This document shows positions 34,601-44,949 of a DNA stretch of 64,000 bases, piece by piece (position 1 is the stretch's first letter; each line of letters begins with the position of its first letter). Position numbers and translations under genes: made by a program. The notes under the pieces are model-generated. The model did not search any database. It saw nothing but the letters and a program-made list of their open reading frames with translations, and was not told the DNA's origin. This stretch comes from Lepeophtheirus salmonis. Taxonomy: Eukaryota > Arthropoda > Copepoda > Siphonostomatoida > Caligidae. The stretch covers positions 1 to 64,000 of the forward strand of contig NW_027293787.1 in NCBI RefSeq assembly GCF_016086655.4. Direction: 5' to 3'.

Positions 34601-35933
34601 CAGGGAACAGGGATCAAATTGTCGCCAAAATATTTTTCTACAAAAAACAACACAAAATATACATTTTTTAACTTTTTTATTGAAAATCAAAACTATGACG
34701 AGCATATAGGTATAGAGTAGCCATTCATTCGATATAATCGCCGTTGGCATCAATAACGGCCTCAATACGGCCTCTGAACCGGCTGCAGGCTATTCTTACC
34801 ATATGATTGTCCATGTTGCCGAATACTTCCTTGATGGAGTCTATCAGGCTGGCTTCGATGCTATGGGGATATCTGTTGGTATGTCTCTCAACATAGCCCC
34901 AGACAAAATAGTCCAAAGGATTAAGGTTGGGAGAGTTAGGAGGCCACAAATCCTTGGTTACGACGTCATAACAGCTCTTGGTTAACCACTGCATGGAGAT
35001 TTTGGACACATGGCAGGGTGCTGAGTCCTGTTGCCACACCCAGGGCCTGTCTCCGGCCACCCTTTGGATCTAGGGCAGAACCACCTTCTCCATAACATCC
35101 AGGTAGACCTCTGTATTGACCTTTAGGCCCCTTTCAAACATGTGGGGAGGCATAAAATGACCTTCACTGCTGACTACCCCGAACACCATGACCATTGCAG
35201 GGAACTTTGTCTTCATTACCTTCCTCACGTCGCTGGTGCAGGTGGCTATCCACCTGTTGTTCTGGTTGCTGACCTTCTGATCTTGACAGAAATTATTTTT
35301 ATCAGAGAAAAACCACAGCATCCCGGGCTGCTTTGGGTGCTTGAGCTTGTTGAGCAATTTTGTTTACTTCATCATCCTGTTGTACTTTGCCTTCTGGGTC
35401 AAGATCTAGCCCACCTGCATCTTGTCGCTCCTGCACCTTAAATCCTCAGATTTAAAGTCCCTTATTGTTTTCTCATGGCAGCCAGATCCCTCGCCATGGC
35501 CTTCATGGACTTGGTAGGGTCATCCTCGTCTATCTTCTTCACCTTGTCGACAAAGTCGGTGTCCCTGACCTTCCTGCCGGTGCCCTCCTCCTTGGGTGCC
35601 CTCTTTATGGTGGCATCAACATCTCAGGTGTCCTCTAGCTTCTTACGGATACGCTGAACAGTCCGTAAATTCAATCTTAAGGTTGAAGCAATCGTTGAAT
35701 TGGAGATTTCACCTCCATTATTAACCAATGCTAACTACGGCTGACCTCCAAAGCTCCTCGTTCCACTTATAGCTCTTTATCTCCTCATATGATGACGACA
35801 TGGTGCTAACTGAACTACGTAACGTCAGCTGACGAGAATAGCTTTCCTATTTGGTAACCGATTTTTTATTTGATAATGTCGTCTTAAAGTTATCAATGTT
35901 TAAAGTAGGCGAAAATTTGATCCCCGCTCCCTG
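34601..35933 (-). mobile_element. DD37D mariner-like element B, end to end, nested in element A
   Basis: A TA lies on each side (34599-34600, 35934-35935). The ends CAGGGAACAGGGATCAAATT and, in reverse complement, CAGGGAGCGGGGATCAAATT differ at two positions over 20 bp. The length of 1333 bp is full for the group. Because it sits inside A, whose halves join cleanly without it, B arrived later. The transposase is on the minus strand and is described separately. A deleted relative lies at 62540-62973. Confidence 0.85.
34725..35801 (-). pseudogene. DD37D transposase pseudogene of element B
   Basis: The minus strand starts with MSSSYEEIKSYKWNEELW at 35801, followed by a helix-turn-helix-like LRLNLRTVQRIRKKLE, then KVRDTDFVDKVKKIDEDDP and PTKSMKAMARDLA. 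After stops, 95 codons resume with LLNKLKHPKQPGMLWFFSDK (first catalytic Asp in FSDK) and FGVVSSEGHFMPP. The last 111 codons hold WQQDSAPCH (second Asp), then WPPNSPNLNPLDYFVWG (third Asp), ending RIEAVIDANGDYIE. I count 37 residues between the last two Asp, the DD37D (maT-like) spacing. At least four stops or frameshifts in the N-terminal half disable it; the C-terminal half is almost intact. Confidence 0.8.
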
Positions 35934-36529
35934 TACTAGGTACTGAGATTCACCATACTGCCATGGTTCAAGGCCACTTACCCAGAGGACAACTATGCTT
36001 GGATCCAAGATGGAGCACCCTCATATATATCAGCCAAATGCCAGAAGTTCTGCTCTGACAATTTGGCTGATTTTTGACTCCGTTGGACTTTGCAAGGTGG
36101 GGCACTTTGGAGAAGGAGACTAACCAGACATCTCACACCAACTTGGACTCCCTGGAGGCTGCCATTGTGAAGGAGTGGACCAGTTTGTCTGAAAAGTTCA
36201 TCATCAACTTTCTGCCGCCATGATTCTTTTGAGGGCGGCCATATTGAGTGAATATGGTCACAAAAGTCCTGTCTCAAAGTTTTGTAAAAAAAATTTCGAA
36301 ATTATTAATCAAAAAATAAAACTATTGACATTTTTCTAAAATCAGTCATTCAGTCCACGTTTTGCTACCAAACCCGGTATAAGCTGGTATTCAATTACCA
36401 AGGATTTTTTGGCTTCAAGAATGAATAAAAAAATGTTTCGTACACAAATCTATTTTATACATAAGATTTAATTTTAATCAAAGCAATAATATCGAAACGA
36501 TGGACTTTGAAAGTAAGCGTGAATTTTTA

Positions 36530-36775
36530 GCCAAAATAATTTTTAACCTACTTCAATACCTGATTGAAATCCCTGTTAGAATTATTAATTTGCTCCAACC
36601 ACGCCCGAAATACCTTAACCGTACTGTAACATTTGGCGCATACCATGTCCTCCGGGATATCCCTACATCCAGTCTCATTTACAGCCATTAGCTGATCCTT
36701 ATTTGTCCTCGATATGACGTTGGTCATCTTATCCACTATTCCCTACAAGGTCTTAGTGACACCACTGAATGTTAA
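36530..36775 (-). pseudogene. Mariner transposase C-terminal fragment (tentative)
   Basis: A minus-strand frame (36548-36736) reads DKMTNVISRTNKDQLMAVNE then CRDIPEDMVCAKCYSTVKVF and RAWLEQI. The pattern DxLMA, then IPEDMVxxxC, then VFRAxLE, resembles the last 60 residues of mariner transposases (LKASI, then MPEDMVxxAC, then FRxRLE). There is no catalytic motif, so the call rests on this pattern alone. It lies just outside the right end of element A. Confidence 0.45.
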
Positions 36776-37009
36776 TGTTTAACCATTAGGTATTTATAAT
36801 TTTAGTAGAATAAATATTTTATAAAATTTAACAATATTTATACTAAGTTATGTATTTTACAAATTTAGAATAGTCTGAATATAGTCTCGATTAGGGATGG
36901 GGTGTGGTAAAACCAGTACAAAAAGCTTATAACGAACAAACTAGATGAAGTATAACCATAAAATTTTATATTATGTGAAAGCTACATTTAATGATATTCA
37001 ATTATTTAT

Positions 37010-37400
37010 AATGAGATCCACATTTCTTGATTACCTTGGCCATACTACACTGGAAGATTTGGCAGACCTGTGTGACTTTGTGTAGATCCACCTTTGTCAT
37101 TGTACGGATCCTGGAATTCCTCAGGTGCTCCACTGACAAATGGTACTTAGGATAAGTCTCATGCTTGACCCTTCCCTAGAGGTAGAAGTCACATGGGTTA
37201 AGTTACGAGGCCAAAAATCCGAGCTACAAAATTGTAGAGATTTTGCAGTAAAGATATCCTAAACTTTTTTTAATTGTAGACTAGTACACTGTCTTATTGG
37301 AAGGTGTAATTTTTCCAATGGGCTACTCAATTGATCCGTAAGATCAGAAAAAGGTCACCTGGTCTTTCCAAAGGTTACGGCTCCTTGTGGCTGATATTAT
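37010..37400 (-). pseudogene. Mariner transposase relic (C-terminal)
   Basis: The minus strand, with frameshifts, gives the eroded second-catalytic block (LPIRQCTSLQ), then SSDFWPRNLTHVTS, where CDFYLWGRVKHETY of another frame marks the third catalytic region, then YHLSVEHLRNSRIRTMTKVD and QVCQIF, ending VIKKCGSH (usual xxGGHI/GGYI). Order and spacing fit a mariner C-terminal half. Inactive. Confidence 0.6.
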
Positions 37401-37657
37401 ATAGAGTCGGATCTCATTATACATAATTGAATTTCATTAAATGTAGCTTTCTTTTTCTGCCTCATATAGTTCTTTCATTATAAGCCTTAAAACATTAGCA
37501 ACTTTGTCTGAAACACCCTTTATAATAGTAGTCTTATTATTTCAATGAAAATTTTTGCTTATCATATGAAAATACAAATCATAGCTACGGTTTTGATAAT
37601 ATATTACTAAGCAATATTATAGTATGGTATCAAATAAAATACAATGTAGGATTCTAA

Positions 37658-38055
37658 TTAGTGTTGGAACGGCCTAAAAGCACTAAATGGACTGGAGTCC
37701 TATTAGTCAAGTCCTAACAAAATTTGTCGGTCCTTTATGAAAACTACAAAAGCTGAAATGACTTTGTTACGAAGTATTTCACCTGTTTAAAACGACCTTT
37801 TTCAAAGAGACCAGATACCTGAAGATTAAAGTATTATTTTGTGGCTAGAACTTATAATTGTAGGTTTTAGCTATCATTCATAATTTTCTTCGTTTTTATG
37901 TAGTTAAATACTAACTTGGAGTAAGGAAAATTATCTATACCTGTAGGACTAAAGAACAGATGTATCAATCCTTTGGACCGTTGAATTGCAAAAAGGATAG
38001 TATCCATATAAAAAAGACTTGTAAGGAAATCAGTCCTAGCCCAATAGAACACTAA
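37658..38055. mobile_element. Family M miniature element, 398 bp
   Basis: The ends TTAGTGTT (37658) and AACACTAA (38055) are a perfect 8-bp inverted repeat, extended by AA/TT to 10 bp. The interior has the family strings ATGGACTGGAGTCC, AGTCCTAACA and CAGTCCTAGCCC. It has no coding capacity and is the best-bounded member of the family in the window. Confidence 0.6.
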
Positions 38056-38109
38056 TTTTAATATTATGAAATAAATATAAATATTTTAGAAATTATGGAG
38101 AAACCATCA

Positions 38110-38765
38110 GATGATTTTGGGCCTTTATGTTATCTTTGAAGGAAAAACGTACAGAAAAGGGCGACTTATCTTTCAACTTTTTTTGAATTTCGATTATGGA
38201 TGGCGAGAAAAGTTGAAATATTGTATAAAAATGACCAATACAAAATTGTTTTGTCATACGAGGTCATCTTTAGGTCGCACATCTCGATCAAACATAGACA
38301 AAAACTTAGCAAAGGTTAATATTATAAAGACTTTTATATTTTTTTACATAAATAATTTTGATTTAGAATTTCTTAACCTATAAAAAGTAGTTTTAGACAA
38401 TTTTAGAAAAGTAATATTTTATGGAACAAAAAATAGAAAAAATTTTATTTGTTTTTAAATTTACAGAAAAAAGAGATCATATTTTTACTATGTTAATCTC
38501 TTTTTTTTGCTCACTGGGTAGCCTAAGAAAAAAATATTTGTTATATAAAATAAAGAGTAGTGCTGTATTTTAATTTTTATTGACACAAGAAAAAATAACT
38601 TTGATTTCCTTTTAAACTATGAACGAGTTTGCTACCTAACGATGACTTTTTTGAGCAATTACATTTTGTATAGCCTATTTTCTTACCAAATCACAGCTTT
38701 TCTGTAATCGAAATGTGAAAACAGTTGAATAACAAACCACTCTAGTGATGATAGTTCTTTGTAAT
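38110..38765. repeat. Dispersed repeat U, copy 1
   Basis: Similar in order to 50075-50630: CTTTTTTTGAATTTCGAT, ATATTGTATAAAAATGACC, TTCTTAACCTAT, TTTTTTTGCTCACTGGGTAG and GTAATCGAAATGTGAAAACA all have counterparts there. It is about 620 bp with no coding signature. The ends may form a weak inverted repeat around the two AATTTCGA strings; the superfamily is unknown. Confidence 0.5.
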
Positions 38766-41069
38766 TAAGGTTATATTACTATTAATTACTACTAGGTATG
38801 AAAATACCTGGTTCCAAAGTTGAATTACACACCTGCCTACCTAATTTCAATAATAATAATTAAAAAAACCTACAATCGGTGCAAGACATCTTGAAGTTCG
38901 AGTTATCCGACTTCCAGTGTATGTTAATCATACTTGTAGCAACAATGATAGCTTAAATGTAATATTACTTATTTTAAAATGTATATTTATGTTTTTTTTG
39001 TAAACTTAAAAGTGTATTTTATTAACTAATCCCATGTTACAAGTCTTTATATACCTACTTTGTAACCATCTTATAAGTCTATTATTATATCAAATCAATC
39101 AGCGTTAAATCCATCAGTCTACATACTTTTCCAAACATATTAAATACTTTACTTGAACAAAGTTATCTCATCATCAACACAATAAAATAAATGTTTGTTA
39201 AACTTATATAGATCTACTTTTATTTTACTTTATAGATAAAAATCATTGTCATTGATAGCCCAAACTTTCCCTCCTGAAGCAGCGTTGGTTCCCATATACT
39301 ATGAACATTGTGCTTAGTATATTCTCCCTGTGATGATTAAAAACATTATTTGATGATTAGCTAATGATAAAAATACCTTTTTTGTCTACTTTAACAAAAC
39401 CTTTCAACCTCAATGGATAATGGAGAGACAAGGAGGGAGAAAAAATACAACATGAATTAGTCGATTTAACTGCTGATTTTTTAAGACCCACCATCTGCTC
39501 AAATAAGAGCACTTTTTTTTATCTTTTATATGTATATGTGAAAAACATGGGGTTTTTTTTCAATACAAAATAAATTTGCTATCATCAACGGGCTTATAAA
39601 GTTACTTAGTAGTTATTCACGAGTCAGACTTTAGGTGAACGTATTGACTCTTTCCAATTCTGAGTTTTCAATTTAAGTTAATAGGGGGGAGGGGGGAGTA
39701 TTGAAATACTAGGGTGTCCAATTTTTAAGGTGACCTGTTCATTCGATCTTCTGTTGTATTTTAATGAAAAAGTTATGTCTGTAAAGTTTCAGTCTTGAAA
39801 GGGCGTTTTTTTACTTCTCTAACGATATTCTCTAAAAGGGATTAAGAAGTAGCGATTTTAAAGTTATGTTGTTGAATTTCAAAAGTTTCATAAAGTAAGT
39901 TTGTTGGATTTCAAATGTTTAATTAAAGTTCCTTCTCTCAAGTGATACAAAAGAATATATTCCATATTTTTCATTTTGAAGAAAAAGAAATTGTTGCCTA
40001 TCGAAATATTTCGGATACCAATCGGCAGCCAATTTTAATATTAATTTTATTAAAATACTACCAAGATATCTCGTCACTAGAAAGGTAGAGTTAAAATTTA
40101 ATTTGCTCATTTTCATAAATTAATACTAAGTCCGATCTGAGTCTGAAGTTACGGTTTCAAAAGGCAAATTTCAGTTCATTCATTATTAGAACTGAAATTT
40201 GAAGGGTTAAACCACAACTGACTAAGATTTAATTTATTTTTCAATTGCTTTTAATTAAGTATTCCCCCATGTTCTCATCCCCAAATAAATCTCCATTATT
40301 TCTCTGAACCTTTTGTCCAATACAGGAAAATAAAAAAAACTCAAAATAATATGTTAATTAGGTAATATTATAACACTTTTCAACTGTTGAACTATGATGC
40401 TAGTTAACAAGTTATTCTCTTGGATTCCGATGATGTGTTCTAGACACCGGTTGATATAAAAATATTTTAATATCGGAATTTATTTTATGATTCAATTAAT
40501 TAGAAGTACCCGTATCTTTGAAGGTATTTTTTGTCATTATGACACAATTGTTTTTTTTGTGTTTGGGAACAGATTCATATCCTAATGATATAATTTATAA
40601 TTTGTTGCTTAATGTTTCACTTAATAAAAAAAAAGACTTGTGCGAGACAAATCATTTAAATACTTTGAATTTAAGAAATAAAAATGTAGTCGTATTAATA
40701 AAATATTGCAGACGTTTGCAAGTTCAACAGGCGTACTGTTTCTTTTTCTTATTGGTCTCTTATATATATCATATAATAATTCATGTGGATTTTCAGTATA
40801 TCTTCAGATTTAAATTAATGAATCGGTAAAGTAAAAAATTGTAGTCCTAGGGGATGCTTTCACGGACTGTTTCAGGCCTAGGATCAATATGGGAGTGCGT
40901 TTTTTATAACTGCAGGACTCATGGGTTTTTCTCTTATATGGTATATTTGATAGATTAATGGGCCTTTCCGAACTGTTAATTGCTTTGGCCATATTTCTTT
41001 TTTTCTTTAGATGACCCCTTTGGGTCAAAAAATGAAGTGTGCTTCCTATATTTTGACAAAAAATTAAAA
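38766..41069. other. AT-rich stretch without recognisable gene
   Basis: A 103-codon frame at 40518-40829 begins with a signal-peptide-like MKVFFVIMTQLFFLCLG but ends in AT-driven hydrophobic residues and has no relatives here; it is not called. A string resembling a mariner terminus, TAGGGTGTCCAATTTTTAAG, lies at 39710. Confidence 0.45.
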
Positions 41070-41310
41070 TTAATAAATAAAATTAACTTGCTGGTCAAAC
41101 TGTAAGATTTCTGTTATTTTATTTACATTTTTGATGGTTGACTTAGGAGACCACGCCTCATCTTCGAAGTCCATATTAACAAAACGGAATCGTTGGAACA
41201 ACTGCTTTGCTATTGCATTCAATACTTTATTGTTTCCATAAACGGCACATTTTTTTTGCTGCCTGCTCCACCTTTTCACCTTAGTCGTAAGTGATATTGA
41301 TTTTTTTTTA
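41070..41310 (-). pseudogene. Mariner transposase N-terminal fragment
   Basis: The minus strand carries KKCAVYGNNKVLNAIAKQLF then QRFRFVNMDFEDEAWSPKST and VNKITEILQFDQQV. This is the second helix-turn-helix and linker of mariner/SETMAR-type transposases (usual AKxWFxRFRxGNFDxEDxxRSGRP followed by EKVDKI). The frame stays open for 129 codons to 41459, but only this part is recognisable. It ends about 180 bp left of the separate element at 41493, in the opposite orientation. Confidence 0.7.
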
Positions 41311-41492
41311 CATTTTTTCTTTTTCATAAGACTGGCTTTACTAAACAGAAAAACTGTATATGGACTTTTTATTAAGTATACGGTTAATATATTTTTTTGA
41401 GGCAGTGAATCTATCGTGATATATGGCTCACTAACGACATCTAGCAAAAAAACATTCATAAGTTTTTATTTGACATAATATAAACACTGGTA

Positions 41493-42393
41493 ACGGGTGG
41501 CCCATCTAGTGGTTGTATTTTGAACTACCACTTTTTTGACGTCTGACAGCTGTAGTAACATTCTGATTGTTTCTAATATTTTGTAAAAGGTCTCTGGTTT
41601 ACGAAATGGTTAAGTTTACGCACGAAAAAATTGGGAAATACTGAAGACTTACTTCCAAAATGGAGAGTCTTCAAACGAAACTGCATGAAAATTACGTCGG
41701 TCGAAATAAAGTGCCTTTCAGGCAGTTTGTGGATAAATTTGTGAAGCGTGTGCGCGAAAATGATTCGTTAATGGATAAAACAACGTGTCCCATCTTCCTC
41801 CAGTGCGCTCAATCGAAAACATTGCTGCTGTTTCCGAAAACGAAAAAACAAGCAAGGAGCTGCCGTTACGGTAAATGGTGAGCGCGATTGGGTCATGTTG
41901 GAAGATTTTTAGTATCCCCAAATGGAAAAGGAAGACATCGACGACATTTGGTTCCAACAAGATGGCGCTACGAGCCACACCTCCAACGTTACAGTGGATC
42001 TTTTGCGCACTGTCGTCGACAATCGCATCATAAGCCGAAACGTAACGTCAACGGGCCACCTCGTAGCTGGGATTTGACTCCGTTGGACAATTTTTTGTGG
42101 CGAACCGTCAAGGATAAATGTTACGCCAACCATCCAGAGACGATTGACGATTTGAAACACGAAATTGGAGTCACCATTGCAGCTATTGAAGCTCACACAA
42201 TCGAAAATGTATTGAAAAATTGGGTCGATAGAATGGGCTACTGTAAGGCCAGTGACGGCAGTCATATGAATAAAGTGGTGTTTTATTATTAACCAAAATG
42301 TTGAGGCTTTCAAATAAAATAAAAAATATTAAAAATATCCATCTGTCTTTTTTTTATAGCAATATTAAAAAAAAAGTTTTGTGGGCCACTCTT
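41493..42393 (+). mobile_element. Mariner-type element C with TA flanks and short terminal repeats
   Basis: The left end ACGGGTGGCCCA (after TA 41491-41492) and the right end (reverse complement AAGAGTGGCCCA, before TA 42394-42395) form a short inverted repeat. The element is 901 bp, about 0.4 kb shorter than usual for this group, because the middle of the transposase is deleted. It is the best-preserved coding mariner remnant in the window after element B. Confidence 0.75.
41605..42292 (+). pseudogene. Transposase pseudogene of element C
   Basis: It starts MVKFTHEKIGKY (stop), then runs MESLQTKLHENYVGRNKVPF and RQFVDKFVKRVRENDSLMDK, the N-terminal DNA-binding region. A deletion after KTTCP-like linker sequence removes the first catalytic Asp. 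The text resumes AVTVNGERDWVMLEDF, then EDIDDIWFQQDGATSHTSNV (second catalytic Asp). A frameshift near 42040 leads into NGPPRSWDLTPLDNFLW (third catalytic Asp), KDKCYANHPETIDDLKHEI, ENVLKNWVDRMGYCKASDGS and the terminal HMNKVVFYY. The C-terminal 80 residues are nearly undamaged. Confidence 0.85.
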
Positions 42394-42395
42394 TA

Positions 42396-43132
42396 TGTTA
42401 AAATAAATTTTGTTTGTTTTTGTTAGTGAGCGTTCTATTGATTAAAGTACTCATGATTCATCCAAACATAATAATTTTTTTTAATAAACTCTCATTACTA
42501 ATTTGATTGATATAAGTATTGAATAGTTACGTGTGCTCATGAAAAACAGAGATTAACAATGACATTGTGTTGAAGAGTTATTTTCTATATTACTATTATA
42601 GCAAAATTTGTCTTTTAATCGACGCCTAATTACTCTGGGCAATGACATGTACTACTGCTCCTACATTATATTATCAAGTCATCAAATAAAGTGTTTTGTG
42701 TACATTGTATCTACATCGCACAGTACATAAACCATTCGCTCACTTTTAATCTCTTGCATTAATCTCAAATACAAATTATTATTTGAACAGTAGATTATGA
42801 GGGCTTATGGATAGAAAATAGGGATTTTCTCATTCACTCTATGTAGCTCTTTATTGTCATTTCCTTGATTTGATGATGTACATATTATATCCTTGATAAC
42901 TTGACATGGCTCTGTCCTGTGAAAAAAAAAGTAATTTTGTAAATATGTATGCATTTCGTTTTATTATATGAATATATAACGATGTATGTAGTCATATATG
43001 CTTTAATCTCTATTTGACATTAAGTAGGTGGGGGCAAAGTGGTTCAATAATAATATTTGAACAACTTATGGGTCTGTGGGAGATGTACTATAGTGTACAT
43101 ATAAAACTCATAAATGATTCATTATATGAGTA
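42396..43132. other. Unannotated AT-rich stretch
   Basis: No gene or mobile-element signature recognised. Confidence 0.5.
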
Positions 43133-43289
43133 CAAGGATCGTTTGTAAAGTCCGGGAAAAGTCGAAAGATGAGAATACTGTCTTGTATTGAGGTTGTTTT
43201 TAGTTAGTAATATATCTTGGAAGTACACATGCAAACTTTCATCCAGATCAGTCTATTTATTTCTGTTAAGCATTCGTTTAAATCGAGGA

Positions 43290-43540
43290 ATCGGCTTGAA
43301 AGATTATGACGACTGCCTTTTGGATTCACAAAGAATAATCTTCATGAACTATCCAGAAAAGAATCAATCAAATACTAGTAAATATTATTCATCGTTATTG
43401 GACGGTTTGAAAAACGAGCTGCGAGAAAAAAAAAACCAGGATTGGCCCACAAAAATATAATTTTTCATTACGACAATGCACTATCTCACACATCAACAGT
43501 TGTGGTTGCAAAATCAATGGAAATAGGGTTCTAACTTGAA
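43290..43540 (+). pseudogene. Mariner transposase, middle fragment (plus strand)
   Basis: After the left 5'-end-like repeat, the plus strand jumps into the transposase middle: LLDSQRIIFMNYPEKNQ then KYYSSLLDGLKNELREKK and, after a frameshift near 43434, NIIFHYDNALSHTSTVVVAK with the second catalytic Asp in HYDN. It ends near SMEIGF at a junction around 43530, where the opposite-strand fragment begins. The N-terminus, first catalytic motif and C-terminus are all missing. Confidence 0.75.
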
Positions 43541-43850
43541 ATGCCCAGAGCACTAGCAATCTAATGCACCTTCATTTCTCCATTATCCATTACCTTATCA
43601 TGGATTTAATTAATTGTTTCTAGACATGGCATCTACAACGTTCAGCGTCACTTTTACCCATATAACCACTTTGAAAATTTTGAATCCACTTGTAAATTGT
43701 TCTAATCGAAGGTGCAGAGTCCGTATGACGTTTATCAATCTTCTTTTTAGTCTTTTGAGGCGTTTTGCCTTTCATAAAGTAATGTTTTATCAACTCATGA
43801 ATTTTTTTTTCATCAATTTTGGAAAAACTCTCCCCTTCCTTGATTCAAAA
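43535..43850 (-). pseudogene. Mariner transposase, N-terminal fragment (minus strand)
   Basis: The minus strand reads KIDEKKIHELIKHYFMKGKT then PQKTKKKIDKRHTDSAPSIR, TIYKWIQNFQSGYMGK and, after frameshifts, IHDKVMDNGEMKVH and IASALGIS. This is the DNA-binding half of an irritans-type mariner (usual KGxTPxxTKxxLDxxYGDSAPS, IHDMVMxNREMKVRELADAVGIS). It ends at about 43535, back to back with the plus-strand middle fragment, which is inverted relative to it. Confidence 0.75.
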
Positions 43851-44107
43851 GAATGCCAAACAGAAAGAAATAGACCAATCTAGCTGAAAGTTGGTGTGTG
43901 TTGTTCCAAAAAATGCACCAATTACATTTAAACTTGATACACGCCAGTTGTGCCATCTCTCGGACTTTGCACGGACTTTTCAAACGACCCTCGTATGTAA
44001 CACACATTCACAATGCTTTGAGTGTAAATATTTTTCTTGCTCAACTTCAAACTATAATGTTCGGTTGACCTGTTTGATTTTCAACTTTTTTTTTATATTA
44101 TTAATGT

Positions 44108-44260
44108 TCCTTTAATTGGTTAGATGGAGTTGCACTGATTAAGTTTAAATAAACAACTATAGTATTACAGTTACTCCATCTAACTTAGGAATCTTTCAGT
44201 GAATGTATATTTCTTTCCCTAGGAATCACCCGGGTGCGAACGTTAACGTTACTTTTTCGA
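44108..44260 (-). repeat. SINE-like repeat, 3' part
   Basis: The minus strand reads AACGTTCGCACCCGGGTGAT, resembling a tRNA T-arm/box B, then GGGAAAGAAATATACATTCA, then the tail GTTAGATGGAGT and ACTCCATCTAAC (a 12-bp perfect hairpin, outer coordinates about 44116-44182). The order matches 30300-30450. The box-A side is not visible. Confidence 0.4.
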
Positions 44261-44949
44261 ATTTGGATAACGGCAGTGTGGAAAAGTTGTGATATGAAAA
44301 TTAACTATGTATAATCTCATTTTTCTAAGATGTCATAAACACAAAAGTTCTTTATCTTGCCAATAAAGATTAAAAAAAAATAAAAAATATTTCATTCCAA
44401 TGTAACTGAATTTTTTATTAAAAAATAAACAAAAATAAGTAAAATTGTAAATTTCATAGGGGCGTTTGAACTTCTTCGTTAGAATGATCTTCTTCTTTTG
44501 AACTTTTTATGCCCGGTATGATTGACAAATTAAAAAGTTTTGGAATAATGTTGTGTCACTTAAAAGGTAAATTTCTATGTTACAATAGTTTATTTCGCCA
44601 ATAAGGATTAAAATATAGCATTAATAATCATTTTTTTCATATATTAATTATGATACACATTATTCTAACCTAAGAAAAACATTTTTAATTTTTTTCTAAA
44701 GCTACACTATGGAGCAAAAAGAGAGAAGAAAAAAAACTTTCCTTTCTGAAAATGTAAAAAACACGATAGGCACTTTACGCAGATCGTCAATTTTTTTTTT
44801 AACTATTTCTCTTGTTTTTTCTTTGAAAAAAACTTTTACCTTTTTGTAGCTTTCCATACATGCTGTAATAAAAAATTCAAAAAGTAGAAAATCAAACCGC
44901 TTTAATCTACAGTATGCTTTAGCAAAGTTGTTACACTTGACCCAAAAAG

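Larger units (their letters stand above)
34054..36260 (+). pseudogene. Transposase pseudogene of element A, interrupted by element B
   Basis: It starts with MSEQEAKWHRISDLLDAKIE, an N-terminal DNA-binding region, and then meets a stop. Further on, in shifting frames, come FSPWTRSSTIG/FTVDQVFNHRKDRWLG (first catalytic Asp), GEVKVVFHTQHLAQKMVLGF and GKKMPPFFLKLGEK up to 34598. Element B then interrupts. After it the frame resumes with FTILPWFKATYPEDNYAWIQ, DGAPSYISAKCQKFCSDN (second catalytic Asp) and LADF; a deletion removes the WPP-SPDLNP segment, and it ends with EAAIVKEWTSLSEKF. Stops, frameshifts, the insertion and that deletion all disable it. Confidence 0.75.
33907..36377 (+). mobile_element. 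Mariner-like element A, with terminal repeats and TA target, split by element B
   Basis: A TA at 33905-33906 precedes CAGGGTTCGGAAGCAAAACG; on the right, the reverse complement of 36351-36377 reads CCGGGTTTGGTAGCAAAACG and adjoins a TA at 36378-36379. The 27-bp ends match at all but a few positions, an unusually well-preserved inverted repeat for this window. Removing element B (34601-35933 plus one TA) leaves about 1.14 kb, near mariner length. The third terminal repeat of this family is the solo copy at 31230-31256. Confidence 0.8.
43133..43993. mobile_element. Chimeric, head-to-head mariner fold-back element
   Basis: Flanked by TA (43131-43132, 43994-43995). The left end starts CAAGGATCGTTTGTAAAGTC and the right end, reversed, CGAGGGTCGTTTGAAAAGTC. 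Similarity continues inward for about 150 bp: the left has GCAAACTTTCATCCAGATCA then GTCTATTTATTTCTGTTAAG, the reversed right CCAACTTTCAGCTAGATTGG then GTCTATTTCTTTCTGTTTGG. Mariners normally have ends of about 30 bp. Here both ends look like the same (5') end of one mariner, because the right half carries the transposase N-terminus on the minus strand and the left half a middle fragment on the plus strand. Confidence 0.75.

Noticed and set aside
35142..35441. 99-codon plus-strand frame
   Set aside because: Shadow of the element B transposase on the minus strand.
40518..40829. 103-codon plus-strand frame starting with a signal-peptide-like stretch
   Set aside because: The hydrophobic start and end are what AT-rich DNA yields by chance; no motif or cysteine pattern to suggest a secreted peptide.
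41909..42313. 134-codon minus-strand frame
   Set aside because: Shadow of the element C transposase, which is read on the plus strand.
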